NCBI RefSeq assembly: GCF_008000995.1
Contig: NZ_CP042828.1
Location: forward strand, 1,426,001-1,490,000
DNA: 64,000 bases
Direction: 5' to 3'
DNA from: Ruania zhangjianzhongii
GTDB taxonomy: Bacteria > Actinomycetota > Actinomycetes > Actinomycetales > Beutenbergiaceae
This document shows positions 7,940 through 16,304 of this stretch, piece by piece (within the stretch, counting starts at the first letter, position 1; each line of letters begins with the position of its first letter). The position numbers and the translations under genes were made by a program. The notes below the pieces were generated by a model, which ran no database searches, had not been told where the DNA came from, and saw only the letters and a program-made list of their open reading frames with translations.

Positions 7940-8464
7940 GTGAAGGAGAACAACCGCACGACGATTCACTACCTTGCCGCGGGTACTCTCGGCCTCACCT
8001 TGGTGGGCTGTTCGGGAGGGAGTGGCGACGCGAGTAGCCCCGGTGATTACGCGCAGACATCAGAGAATGGTGTCAGTGTTCTCACACCTGACGGTGCCAT
8101 CGATCCGACCGGCACCTGGAATGTCGGGACACGGTCTGGCGACTATGTTCACGTCGCCGGGATGCGTGGTATCGACCCGGACACCAATGAGCTCGTCGAC
8201 GGTGACCTCGAACGGGTCCGGCAGGGCTTTCTGAACATGCAGACGATCGCCGAGTCGGAAGGGGCGACGCTCCAGGACGCTGTCCGGCTCGTCGTCTACG
8301 TCACCGATATGGACGAGCATCGCCCGCTGGTCAACGAGGTGCAGGAAGAGCTCTGGGGCGAGGCGATGTACCCGCCCCGCAGCATCATCGAGGTGACCGC
8401 ACTGAACGACGACGACATCTTCGAGGTCGAGGGCACCTTCTACGCCCCGGTCGAGGACGACTAG
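7940..8464 (+). CDS. RidA/YjgF family lipoprotein
   Basis: 174 residues from GTG 7940 (GGGGGGT lies just upstream; an ATG at 7928 in frame is the alternative). It starts with a lipoprotein signal peptide with lipobox LVGC (Cys24). The mature part is a RidA/YER057c/UK114 domain with the closing segment YPPRSIIEVTAL, which keeps the arginine used by RidA enzymes for imine/enamine hydrolysis. RidA proteins are usually cytoplasmic and about 130 residues, so an exported lipidated member is unusual. It has a LacI operator of its own (7871-7886) and lies directly upstream of that LacI gene, which ties it to the catabolic cluster that follows. Confidence 0.85.
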   Translation: MKENNRTTIHYLAAGTLGLTLVGCSGGSGDASSPGDYAQTSENGVSVLTPDGAIDPTGTWNVGTRSGDYVHVAGMRGIDPDTNELVDGDLERVRQGFLNMQTIAESEGATLQDAVRLVVYVTDMDEHRPLVNEVQEELWGEAMYPPRSIIEVTALNDDDIFEVEGTFYAPVEDD

Positions 8465-8530
8465 TCCGGCACGGGCCGGCGCAGCAACCACCAGATCAGG
8501 AGGATGGTCGACCGATCACCGCAACGCAAA

Positions 8531-8546
8531 TAGTAACCGGTTACTA
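8531..8546. promoter_or_regulatory. LacI-family operator O2 (autoregulatory)
   Basis: TAGTAACCGGTTACTA is a perfect 16-bp palindrome ending 11 bp before the ATG of the LacI gene. It matches the site at 7871-7886 at 15 of 16 positions. The position implies autoregulation and probably control of the genes downstream. Confidence 0.85.
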
Positions 8547-8557
8547 GGGAGTGCACG

Positions 8558-9547
8558 ATGGGTGTGACGATTCGGGATGTGGCCGCCGAGGCGCAGGTCT
8601 CGGTAGCAACGGTCTCGCGAATCACCTCGAACTCGGGGTACCCGGTCGGCGCGGCCACTCGGGAACGGGTGGTCGCCGCGATCGAGAAGCTGGGCTATCG
8701 GCCGAGCGAAGTTGCCAAAGGGCTCTCGATGCGCGGATCTACGCTGATCGGCGTACTCGCGCCGGACATGGCGAACCAGTACTACGCGGAGATCACCCGC
8801 GGTATCGAGGATGTCGCGCACGCCGAGGACTACCAGGTGGTGTTCTGCAGCTCCGACCGTGACTCCGACCGGGCCACTGCCTATGTCGACTCACTGGTGC
8901 GACGGCGGGTGGCCGGTCTGGTCGTCGTCGGCGGCGGTAGCGAGGTGGCCCTGGCTCCGGACGACGTCTCCCCCTACGAGGCTGCCGTCGTGATGGTCGG
9001 GCGTCCCTCGTCGGAGTTCTCCACCGTCCAGGCGGACAACGACCACGCCGGACAACGTCTGGCCCACCACTTTGCCGATCTCGGCCACCAGAGCATCGGC
9101 TACCTCGCCGGTCACTCCGAGTCCTCGGCGAGCACGGTGCGTTACGAGGCGATCACCGCCGCGCTGACCGGCCGAGGTGTCCCCGGCCCGAGGGTCGAAC
9201 GCGGCGCCTACACCGAGGCGGGCGGGTACCGGGCGGCCACCGCCCTGCTCGAGGCCCGCGCGCGGCCGACGGCGATCATCGCCGCCAACGACCGGATGGC
9301 TATCGGCGCTCTAGCCGCCGCTGAAGACCTTGGACTCCGAGTACCGGACCAGGTCGCACTCGCCGGATTCGACAACACGCCGATCTCGGAATACGTGCGG
9401 CCTGCGCTGACGACTTTCTCGTTGTCCTCACGAGACATGGGCGCACAAGCAATGCGCCTGATTCTTGCTGGAAAGGAGGGCGACAACACAATCCAGCATA
9501 TGACAGTGCGTGGCGATCTCGTCATCCGCGCAAGTTGCGGATCTTGA
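8558..9547 (+). CDS. LacI family transcriptional regulator
   Basis: 329 residues. The N-terminal helix-turn-helix (VTIRDVAAEAQVSVATVSRITS) and hinge (RPSEVAKGLSMRGSTLIGVLAP) are followed by a periplasmic-binding-protein-like effector domain (about 60-325), including the conserved PTAIIAANDRMAIGAL and VALAGFDNTP segments. It is expected to release its operators when a small inducer, often a sugar or sugar acid, binds. Two matching 16-bp operators flank the gene upstream of it (7871-7886 and 8531-8546). It is followed after 55 nt by the creatininase-family gene, so it is the likely switch for the whole 7.9-17.9 kb cluster. Confidence 0.92.
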   Translation: MGVTIRDVAAEAQVSVATVSRITSNSGYPVGAATRERVVAAIEKLGYRPSEVAKGLSMRGSTLIGVLAPDMANQYYAEITRGIEDVAHAEDYQVVFCSSDRDSDRATAYVDSLVRRRVAGLVVVGGGSEVALAPDDVSPYEAAVVMVGRPSSEFSTVQADNDHAGQRLAHHFADLGHQSIGYLAGHSESSASTVRYEAITAALTGRGVPGPRVERGAYTEAGGYRAATALLEARARPTAIIAANDRMAIGALAAAEDLGLRVPDQVALAGFDNTPISEYVRPALTTFSLSSRDMGAQAMRLILAGKEGDNTIQHMTVRGDLVIRASCGS

Positions 9548-9602
9548 GGACGAGGACGCGTACGAGTTTCAACCGACTCCCACAATGAAGGAGAAACCAG
9601 AA

Positions 9603-10496
9603 ATGGCAGTGAAGGACTACACCACGACCGACGCGGCAAACGAGCGCCGTCGCAACATTCTTGGCATGTCCTACTCGGAAGTTGCCGAGCGTTTGGCCGA
9701 GCCGGGTCAGGACACCGTGCTGGTGCCGATGGGAAGTACCGAGAAGCACGGTGCGCACATCCCGCTGGGGACGGACAGCTACGTGACGATGGAGGTCGTC
9801 TACCGGGCCGCCGCTGCTGTGGATGCTCTCTTCACCCCGTTGCAGCCGTTCGGGTACTCACCCCATCACATGGGGCGTAACGAAGAGGGCGCCGGCACGA
9901 TCACGCTGCGTGCCGACACCTACCGCCGCGTGCTGCACGACGTGGCACGAAGCCTGATCTTCCACGGCGTGAAGAAGATCATCTTCGTCTCCCACCACGG
10001 CTCGAACACCAAGCCGATCGACGAGCTGATGCGTCAGCTGCGGTACCAGACCGGCGCCTACATCTCGTTCTACAAGACACCCACCGAGCGCGAAGCGAAC
10101 GTGGTGCAGCACCTGTTCGAGAACACGCCGGAGGAAACCCCGGGCTGGCACTCCAGCGAGCTGGAGACGTCCTGCCTGATGGCCACCGCCGACAATCTGG
10201 TGCACATGGACCGAGCGGTCGACGACCGGGCGCACGCGCCTGCCTACATGGGCGATGCGTTCTCCAAGATCGACGGCGTCGGCACCGTGAAGTTCAAGGG
10301 GTCGGAGAACATCTGGGTTCCGATGGAGCACCACGAGTACTCCGACACCGCCACGATCGGCAACCCCTTCCGGTCCACCAAGGAGAAGGGCTTGAAGATG
10401 TTCGACGCGATGGCCGACCACCTGGCGGCCTACGTCGAAGAGGTGCGCAAGTTCGAGGTGGGCGAGGTCAACAGCGACTACCCCGAGCGCGCCTGA
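9603..10496 (+). CDS. Creatininase family amidohydrolase
   Basis: 297 residues from ATG 9603, with AAGGAG at 9588-9593. The creatininase-family metal site is present: VPMGSTEKHGAHIPLGTD (E47, H49, H52, D58), VSHHGSN in place of the usual NGHGGN, and WHSSELETS matching the H-x-G-x2-ET-S segment. Members hydrolyse cyclic or linear amides with two divalent metals (creatinine, FAPy, the mycofactocin precursor); the true substrate cannot be read from sequence. Length is a little above typical. It is the first enzyme gene after the LacI regulator and is followed 31 nt later by an aldolase gene, so it may perform the first ring-opening or deamidation step of the pathway. Confidence 0.87.
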   Translation: MAVKDYTTTDAANERRRNILGMSYSEVAERLAEPGQDTVLVPMGSTEKHGAHIPLGTDSYVTMEVVYRAAAAVDALFTPLQPFGYSPHHMGRNEEGAGTITLRADTYRRVLHDVARSLIFHGVKKIIFVSHHGSNTKPIDELMRQLRYQTGAYISFYKTPTEREANVVQHLFENTPEETPGWHSSELETSCLMATADNLVHMDRAVDDRAHAPAYMGDAFSKIDGVGTVKFKGSENIWVPMEHHEYSDTATIGNPFRSTKEKGLKMFDAMADHLAAYVEEVRKFEVGEVNSDYPERA

Positions 10497-10527
10497 CGTC
10501 CACGCGCCACCTGAGGAGGTGATCCGG

Positions 10528-11187
10528 ATGACCAGCACCGACGATCAGTGGACGGTGCGCATGCTGCGCGAAGAGCTCGTGGCGATCTCGCAGCGCAGCT
10601 ACCAGCGCGGCCTGGTGCCCGGGGTGAGCGGAAACAACTCCGTTCGAGTTCCGGGAACCGACACGATGCTGATCAAGACATCGGGTAGCTGCATGGGCGA
10701 TATGACGCCTGAGGACACGGTTCATATGACCCTGGGTGGCGACGTCCTGGACGGAGAGCGGCGGCCCTCCAAGGAGTGGCAGTTCCACGCCGCGATCTAC
10801 CGGGTGCGGCGAGACGTGGGTGCGATCGCGCATCTACATCCGCCGTACTCGGTGGCCTTCTCCGTCGCGGGGCAGATTCCACCGCTGGTCACGGCCGCCA
10901 CCCGTGGCCACGTCCGCGAGATCGGGATGGTGGGGCTACTTCCCGCCGGCTCGATCGAGCTGGCAGAGGCGGTCGAAGCTGCGATGAGCGGCACGCAAGC
11001 GCGCGCAGTGCTGATGCAGGAACACGGCACCATTACGGTCGGCCCGGACCTGCGCACCGCCTACTACCGCACCGAGTATCTCGAGGACAACGCCCGCGTG
11101 GCGATCCTCGCCGGGATGGCCGCCGGTCAGCTCCCGGGGGACCTCGTCCTGGCCCACGACAGCGACCCGACGGCGGAAGGCGGCTGA
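10528..11187 (+). CDS. Class II aldolase/adducin family protein
   Basis: 219 residues from ATG 10528, preceded by GAGGAGGTG. The family pattern is clear: GVSGNNSVR near the N-terminus, IKTSGS, RPSKEWQFHAAIYRVRRDVGAIAHLHPPYS with the catalytic Glu and the HLH zinc ligands, and the third His in MQEHGTITVG. Relatives cleave or decarboxylate phosphorylated sugars or sugar acids (fuculose-1-phosphate aldolase, ribulose-phosphate epimerase, 3-oxo-tetronate-4-phosphate decarboxylase OtnC). It sits between the creatininase-family gene and a Tm-1-like gene that starts 1 nt after its stop, so translation of these two is probably coupled. Confidence 0.9.
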   Translation: MTSTDDQWTVRMLREELVAISQRSYQRGLVPGVSGNNSVRVPGTDTMLIKTSGSCMGDMTPEDTVHMTLGGDVLDGERRPSKEWQFHAAIYRVRRDVGAIAHLHPPYSVAFSVAGQIPPLVTAATRGHVREIGMVGLLPAGSIELAEAVEAAMSGTQARAVLMQEHGTITVGPDLRTAYYRTEYLEDNARVAILAGMAAGQLPGDLVLAHDSDPTAEGG

Positions 11188-11188
11188 C

Positions 11189-12415
11189 GTGCCCACGCCG
11201 ATCGTCGCCGTCCTGGCCACCCTCGACACCAAACAGGCCGAGGCCGACTATCTTGCGGAACAGATCCGCACCGCCGGCGGGACTCCACGCATTCTGGACA
11301 TCGGCCTCGGCACGGGTGGTCGGGCGGGCGACGTCGGCAACGAGGAGATCGCCGGCAGGTCCGCACACACGGTCGCCGAACTGCGGCAGAGCCCTCGCCA
11401 CGTGGCGATGCAAGAGATGGGCCACGGGGCGGGCGAGATCTTGCGGCAGTGGTACGAAGCCGGCGGTGTGCACGGTGTGATCGCCGTAGGCGGCAACCAG
11501 GGCACGGCGATCGCCTCGATCGCCATGCGCGAGCTCCCGATCGGGCCCGCCAAGCTGATCATCTCGACGGTGGCTTCCGGAAACGTCCGTCAGTACGTGC
11601 TGGACAGCGATATCACCATGCAGTTCTCCGTCGCCGATCTGCTCGGCGGTCCCAACGTCGTCACCCGGGACATCCTGCGGCGATCCGCTGCTGGGGTGGT
11701 GGCGATGGCGGCCGCAGCCATGACCCCACCCGAACCCGAATCGCGCACCGTGGTGGCGATCACCGCGTTCGGCAACACCGAACCAGCGGTCGTAGCCGCG
11801 ATGACACATCTCGAACAGGCCGGATATGCGTGCGTACCGTTCCACGCCTCCGGTGCCTGCGGCTCAGCGATGGAACGCCTCATCGACGAAGGAACGATCG
11901 ACGCCGTACTCGACCTCACCACCCATGAGGTCCTCGGCGAGATCGAACCGCGGGACATCTACGCCCCGGTCCGCCCCGGCCGCCTGAGGGCGGCAGGACG
12001 GCGCGGTGCTCCCCAGGTGGTCGTCCCCGGCGGCCTGGAGTACTTCTGCTTCGGTGGCGTCGAGACCATCCCCACCGAGTATCGCGACCGACCGACGCAT
12101 ATCCACAACCCCTACAACACCAACGTCCGGACCAGTGCCGAGGAGCTACGGCAGGCGGGCGAGCTCGTTGCGGCACGCCTGAACGAAGCAACCGGCCCGG
12201 TGGCCGTGCTGATCCCCACGCTCGGTTGGTCCGGCGTCGGCAGCCCGGGCGGAATCCTGCACTCGCCGGCGACCAACCAGGCATTCATCGATGCGCTGCG
12301 TGATCAGCTGGCCGACCACATCCGGCTCGAGCAGCACGCCCTCGCCATCAACGACCCGGAGTTCGCCGAACTGGCAGCACGCACGCTGATCGACCTTCTC
12401 CCGGCACCACGCTGA
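11189..12415 (+). CDS. Tm-1-like ATP-binding domain protein (UPF0261)
   Basis: 408 residues from GTG 11189. The two halves of the UPF0261/Tm-1 fold are visible: VAVLATLDTKQAEADYLAEQIR with DIGLG at the N-terminus, the VIAVGGNQGTAIAS and IISTVASGNVRQYV segments, DITMQFSVADLLGGPN, then a second half from about residue 190 with ITAFGNTEPAVVAAM and LIPTLGWSGVGSPGG. The tomato Tm-1 protein and its fungal and bacterial relatives bind ATP, but the enzymatic role in bacteria is unknown. The usual partner TIM-barrel domain is absent here. The tight link to a class II aldolase suggests a role on a sugar acid or related intermediate, perhaps as a kinase-like step; this is inference. Confidence 0.88.
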   Translation: MPTPIVAVLATLDTKQAEADYLAEQIRTAGGTPRILDIGLGTGGRAGDVGNEEIAGRSAHTVAELRQSPRHVAMQEMGHGAGEILRQWYEAGGVHGVIAVGGNQGTAIASIAMRELPIGPAKLIISTVASGNVRQYVLDSDITMQFSVADLLGGPNVVTRDILRRSAAGVVAMAAAAMTPPEPESRTVVAITAFGNTEPAVVAAMTHLEQAGYACVPFHASGACGSAMERLIDEGTIDAVLDLTTHEVLGEIEPRDIYAPVRPGRLRAAGRRGAPQVVVPGGLEYFCFGGVETIPTEYRDRPTHIHNPYNTNVRTSAEELRQAGELVAARLNEATGPVAVLIPTLGWSGVGSPGGILHSPATNQAFIDALRDQLADHIRLEQHALAINDPEFAELAARTLIDLLPAPR

Positions 12416-12482
12416 GGCGCCTTCGGCTACGGCACGGCGCCACCTGAAGTAGTTCATCACCCTTCGCAAAGGAGCTTTGACA

Positions 12483-13565
12483 ATGACAGCCGATCACACC
12501 ACCGCGATCCCGGACACGATGCGAGCCGCCGTCCTGTACGGCCCTGGCGACATTCGCGTCCAGGACAAGCCGGTGCCACGCCCGGGACCCGGCGAGGTCC
12601 TCGTGAAGGTCACCGTCTGCGGGATGTGCGGAACCGACCTGAAGATCTACGACGGACACTTCCCGCAGACCCCTCCGTATGGCACGTTCACCCCTGGTCA
12701 CGAGTGGGCGGGCGCCGTTGTCGAGCTCGGGGAGAACGTGGACGAGGTCGCCCTGGGCGACCGGGTCTGCATCGAGGCTCACAGCGGCTGTGGTCGCTGC
12801 GGAAACTGCATGGCCGGGCTCTACACGGCGTGCACGAACTACGGCGACGTCGCCAAGGGCCACCGCGCCAGCGGGATGAGCGTCGACGGTGGCTTCGCGG
12901 AGTACGCCGTGCACAAGGTCGGCTCGCTGTACAAGATGCCGGACAACGTCTCGGACAACGACGCTGTGCTCATCACCACCGCCGGGACCGGCCTGTTCGG
13001 TCTGGACACGGCCGGCGGCTACATCGTCGGGGACACAGTGGTCGTGATCGGTCCCGGCCCGGTCGGACTGATGACCGTCCAGGCCTGCAAGCAGCTCGGC
13101 GCCCGTGAGGTGATCCTCGTCGGCACCCGCGCCAGCCGGCTCGCCAAGGGTGCAGAACTCGGCGCCGACCACATCATCGACGCCTCGGTCACCGACCCCG
13201 TGCAGGCAGTGCAGGAGATCACCGGTGAGGGCGCCGACCTGGTGATCGAGACCTCCGGTGCGGTGCGCACCCCGCAGCAGGCCGTCGACATGGTCGGCCG
13301 CGGCGGCAGGCTGCTGTTCGTCGCCTTCTACCCCGAGCCGGTCACCCTCGACCTGAGCGCCGTGGTCCGGAGAAACGTGCAGGTGTCCACCACCCGAGGC
13401 GAAGGCGGCAACAACGTCCGCCGGGCCCTCGCGCTGGCCGAGATGGGCCGGTTGCGTGGCGAGGAGCTCGTCACCCACGAGTTTGCACTCGACGACATCG
13501 CCGAAGCGTTGCGGGTCGTCCGCGACCGCGACGGGGATCCGCTCAAGGCGGTGATCAGGTTCTGA
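12483..13565 (+). CDS. Zinc-dependent alcohol/polyol dehydrogenase (MDR family)
   Basis: 360 residues from ATG 12483 with AAAGGAG nine to fifteen bases upstream. It is a medium-chain dehydrogenase with catalytic zinc site CGMCGTD (46-52) and GHEWAG (72-77), the four-Cys structural zinc loop CGRCGNC...C, and a Rossmann NAD(P) site VVVIGPGPVGLM. It resembles threonine/sorbitol dehydrogenases. In this cluster it would oxidise a hydroxyl of the substrate or an aldolase product. The gap to the Tm-1-like gene (67 nt) and its own good ribosome site fit a continued operon. Exact substrate unknown. Confidence 0.9.
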   Translation: MTADHTTAIPDTMRAAVLYGPGDIRVQDKPVPRPGPGEVLVKVTVCGMCGTDLKIYDGHFPQTPPYGTFTPGHEWAGAVVELGENVDEVALGDRVCIEAHSGCGRCGNCMAGLYTACTNYGDVAKGHRASGMSVDGGFAEYAVHKVGSLYKMPDNVSDNDAVLITTAGTGLFGLDTAGGYIVGDTVVVIGPGPVGLMTVQACKQLGAREVILVGTRASRLAKGAELGADHIIDASVTDPVQAVQEITGEGADLVIETSGAVRTPQQAVDMVGRGGRLLFVAFYPEPVTLDLSAVVRRNVQVSTTRGEGGNNVRRALALAEMGRLRGEELVTHEFALDDIAEALRVVRDRDGDPLKAVIRF

Positions 13566-13606
13566 TCCGTCCTGCAGGCCTGACTCCGACCGAATGAGGA
13601 GAAGTC

Positions 13607-14365
13607 ATGAGCGTGAGTCTCAGCGTCGAAGACGTGCACGTCCAGTTCAAGAACACCACCATCATCGACGGGATGTCGCTGACCGTCGAGAACGATGAGT
13701 TCGTCAGCATCGTCGGGACCTCCGGCTGCGGGAAGACCACCTTCTTGCGGGCGATCGGTGGGCTGCTACCGCGACAGTCCCGGATCGGCGAGGCCCAGCT
13801 GCACGGGTCGCCGCTCCGGAGCCCGGAGCCGCGCGTGGCGATGGTCTTCCAACACTTCGGACTGTTCCCGTGGAAGACCGTCGAGGAGAACATCAGGTAC
13901 GGCCTGGAGGTCCAGGGCCGCACCGACGGCCGGGACCGGATCGAGAGCCTGCTCGAGGTGATGCACCTCGGCCCGGCCCGGAAGAAGTATCCGAGCCAGC
14001 TCTCCGGCGGGATGAAGCAGCGCGTCGGCATCGCCCGCGCCCTGGTCCTCGAGCCGGACCTGCTGTTGCTCGACGAGCCGCTCAGCGCGGTCGACGCGAT
14101 CACCCGGGAGATCATGCAGAAAGAGGTGATCGACCTGATCGAGGCCGAACGCCGCACGGCGCTCCTGGTCACCCACGACCTGGACGAGGCGATCATCCTC
14201 TCCGACCGGATCATCGTCCTCGGCGGACCACCCGCACACGTGGTCCTTGACGTCCGCTCACCGATCGAGAGGCCACGCTCCCTCGAGAAGGTGCGCAGCC
14301 ACCCTGACTATCTGCCGCTGCGGAACGAGCTGTGGCAGGCCCTGGAGCTCGGGAGGAACAAGTGA
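13607..14365 (+). CDS. ABC transporter ATPase (TauB/SsuB/ThiZ type)
   Basis: 252 residues. Walker A GTSGCGKTT (37-45), Q-loop FQHFGLFPW (Q82), signature LSGGMKQR (132-139), Walker B LLLLDEP (152-158) and the switch His in LVTHDLDEA. This subfamily drives uptake of taurine, alkanesulfonates, nitrate, or thiamine and riboflavin precursors. The gene runs into the permease gene with a TGATG overlap at 14363-14367, and the cognate binding protein follows, giving a complete importer inside the creatininase-family cluster. Confidence 0.92.
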   Translation: MSVSLSVEDVHVQFKNTTIIDGMSLTVENDEFVSIVGTSGCGKTTFLRAIGGLLPRQSRIGEAQLHGSPLRSPEPRVAMVFQHFGLFPWKTVEENIRYGLEVQGRTDGRDRIESLLEVMHLGPARKKYPSQLSGGMKQRVGIARALVLEPDLLLLDEPLSAVDAITREIMQKEVIDLIEAERRTALLVTHDLDEAIILSDRIIVLGGPPAHVVLDVRSPIERPRSLEKVRSHPDYLPLRNELWQALELGRNK

Positions 14366-15210
14366 TGACCGATACCCCACCCCCGGCCAAGTACGACCCG
14401 CTGGCGACCACTGCCTCACAGGCCGAGGTGAAGCAGCGGCGCACGATGAAGCTCAGCCAGCCGCCCCGGCCACGACGCCTGGTTCGGTACGGCGCCCTGG
14501 TGCTGCTGCTGGTGATCTGGGAGATCTACGGGCGAAGCGTCAACCCGATCGTCTTCACCTACCCGACGGCGGTCGCCGAGGCATTCGTGGCAATGATCGC
14601 CGACGGCACCCTGACCGAAGCCCTCGGACAGACCTCGCTGGTGCTGGCGATCGGCGCCGCGGCGGGCATCGTGTTCGGCGTGACCCTCGGGCTGCTGATG
14701 GGCCGCAGCTGGATCGCCAAAGAGGCCCTCGACACTCCGGTGAACGCGCTCTATGCCCTGCCGGCGGTCGCACTCGTCCCGGTGATCGTGCTCTGGTTCG
14801 GCTTCGGCGACAGCGCGAAGATCTTCGTGGTCGCGTTCTTTGTTTTCTTCCCGGTCGTGATCAACACGACCAGGGGTGTGGAGGAGGTCGACTCCGAGCT
14901 CCTCGAGGTCACGCGTTCGTTCTGCTCGCCGGAGCGAAGGGTCTGGCGCGACCTGCTCATCCCCGCTTCTCTCCCGTATGTGTTCACCGGCGTCAAGCTG
15001 GCAATCGGCCGAGGGCTAGTCGGTGTGATCGTGGCGGAGTTCTTCACCGCGATCTCCGGCCTCGGCAACCTCATTGTGACGAACGCCAACACCTTCCAGA
15101 CGGCGCGGATGTTCGTCCCCATCGTCGTGTTGTCCCTGATCGGCGTGATCCTCACCGGCCTCCTCGGTCTGGTCGAGCGGCAGCTGACTCCGTGGCGACG
15201 TGAATCCTGA
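14365..15210 (+). CDS. ABC transporter permease (TauC/SsuC/ThiX type)
   Basis: 281 residues from ATG 14365, which overlaps the stop of the ATPase gene; GGGAGGA lies upstream. It has about six membrane segments and the cytoplasmic loop VDSELLEVTRSFCSPERRVWRDLLIPASLPYVFTG, the EAA-type motif that docks on the ATPase. The family imports small sulfonates, nitrate or vitamin precursors. It is second in the transporter set ATPase-permease-binding protein. Confidence 0.9.
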   Translation: MTDTPPPAKYDPLATTASQAEVKQRRTMKLSQPPRPRRLVRYGALVLLLVIWEIYGRSVNPIVFTYPTAVAEAFVAMIADGTLTEALGQTSLVLAIGAAAGIVFGVTLGLLMGRSWIAKEALDTPVNALYALPAVALVPVIVLWFGFGDSAKIFVVAFFVFFPVVINTTRGVEEVDSELLEVTRSFCSPERRVWRDLLIPASLPYVFTGVKLAIGRGLVGVIVAEFFTAISGLGNLIVTNANTFQTARMFVPIVVLSLIGVILTGLLGLVERQLTPWRRES

Positions 15211-15231
15211 CGACACACTTGGAGCAGAACG

Positions 15232-16278
15232 ATGCACAGTTCACCTACACGGCGCGGGGCCCTAGCGGCCGCGCTCGCCGCCACGATGTGCGCCGCCCTA
15301 GCGGCGTGTAACAACAGCGGAGGTGGCGCAGGCGGAGAGTCCTCCGAGCTGAACATCGCCCTTCCCACCGGCGTGACCAGCTTTGCGAACAGCGACGTCG
15401 TCGTCGCCGATGAGCTCGGCTACTTCGAGGACGTCGGGCTCACCGTCAACCTGACCAACCTGCGCTCCGGCTCCTCGGTGACCACCGGCGTCGTCGGTGG
15501 CGAGTTCGAGATCGGCGGCGCGAGCATCGAGCCGGTGATCAACGCTTACGCCGGCGGTGGCACGGTGCGGATCATCGGCAGCTACACCGACCGGCTCGAG
15601 GTGGAGATGGTCACCCCGGACGACATCGCATCGGTGGAGGACCTGCGTGGCGCATCCCTCGGGATCCAGGAGATCGGCGCCTTCCGCGAAGTGATGACCC
15701 GGATGGTGCTCGAGGGCGCCGGGATGACCCAGAACGACGTCTCCTACGTCTCCGTCGGTTCGGATGCCTACGTCTCAGCGCTCATCCAGCGCCAGATCGC
15801 TTCAGCGGTCCTGCACCCCGAGCAGCGCATCCAGGCCCAGCAGGAGGACGAGTCCCTGCACAGTCTGATCAACCTCTCCGAGGTGGAGCCGGACTACTAC
15901 TACGGCACCTACTTCACCTCCACCGACTTCTTGGCAGAGAACCCGGAGACCGCTGCCGCGTTCACCGAGGCGATCACTCGCGCTCACCGCACGATGTACG
16001 AGGACCGGGAGGCCGTCGTCCCGATCATCGCCGAGGCCACCGGGATGAGCGAGGACATCATCGACGGTGCCTGGGAGGTCTACATGGAGCAGGTCTGTGC
16101 CTTCCCGGTCAACGAGGGCCTGGATGCCGACCGGCTGGACTACACCCTGCAGCGGATGGAGGAGATGGCCACTCTCGCCGAGGGAGCCGAGGTCGATCTG
16201 AACGAGCTGGTGGACCGCGGCCCGATCGAGACCGCGGTTCAGAACCTGGGTACAGCAGATGAACGATGCGGCCCCTGA
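15232..16278 (+). CDS. NMT1/THI5-like ABC substrate-binding lipoprotein
   Basis: 348 residues with a lipoprotein signal peptide (ALAAC, Cys26). The mature part has the SsuA/THI5-like pattern: LNIALPTGVTSFANSDVVVADELGYFEDVGLTVNL followed by a GGEFEIGGASIEPVINAYAGGG segment. Such proteins bind small planar or charged ligands (sulfonates, HMP-type pyrimidines, riboflavin). It belongs with the ATPase and permease directly upstream, and with malate synthase 26 nt downstream, so its ligand is probably the substrate of this cluster. Confidence 0.9.
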   Translation: MHSSPTRRGALAAALAATMCAALAACNNSGGGAGGESSELNIALPTGVTSFANSDVVVADELGYFEDVGLTVNLTNLRSGSSVTTGVVGGEFEIGGASIEPVINAYAGGGTVRIIGSYTDRLEVEMVTPDDIASVEDLRGASLGIQEIGAFREVMTRMVLEGAGMTQNDVSYVSVGSDAYVSALIQRQIASAVLHPEQRIQAQQEDESLHSLINLSEVEPDYYYGTYFTSTDFLAENPETAAAFTEAITRAHRTMYEDREAVVPIIAEATGMSEDIIDGAWEVYMEQVCAFPVNEGLDADRLDYTLQRMEEMATLAEGAEVDLNELVDRGPIETAVQNLGTADERCGP

Positions 16279-16304
16279 CCGGGTCCATCGAGTGAGGAGT
16301 AAGA

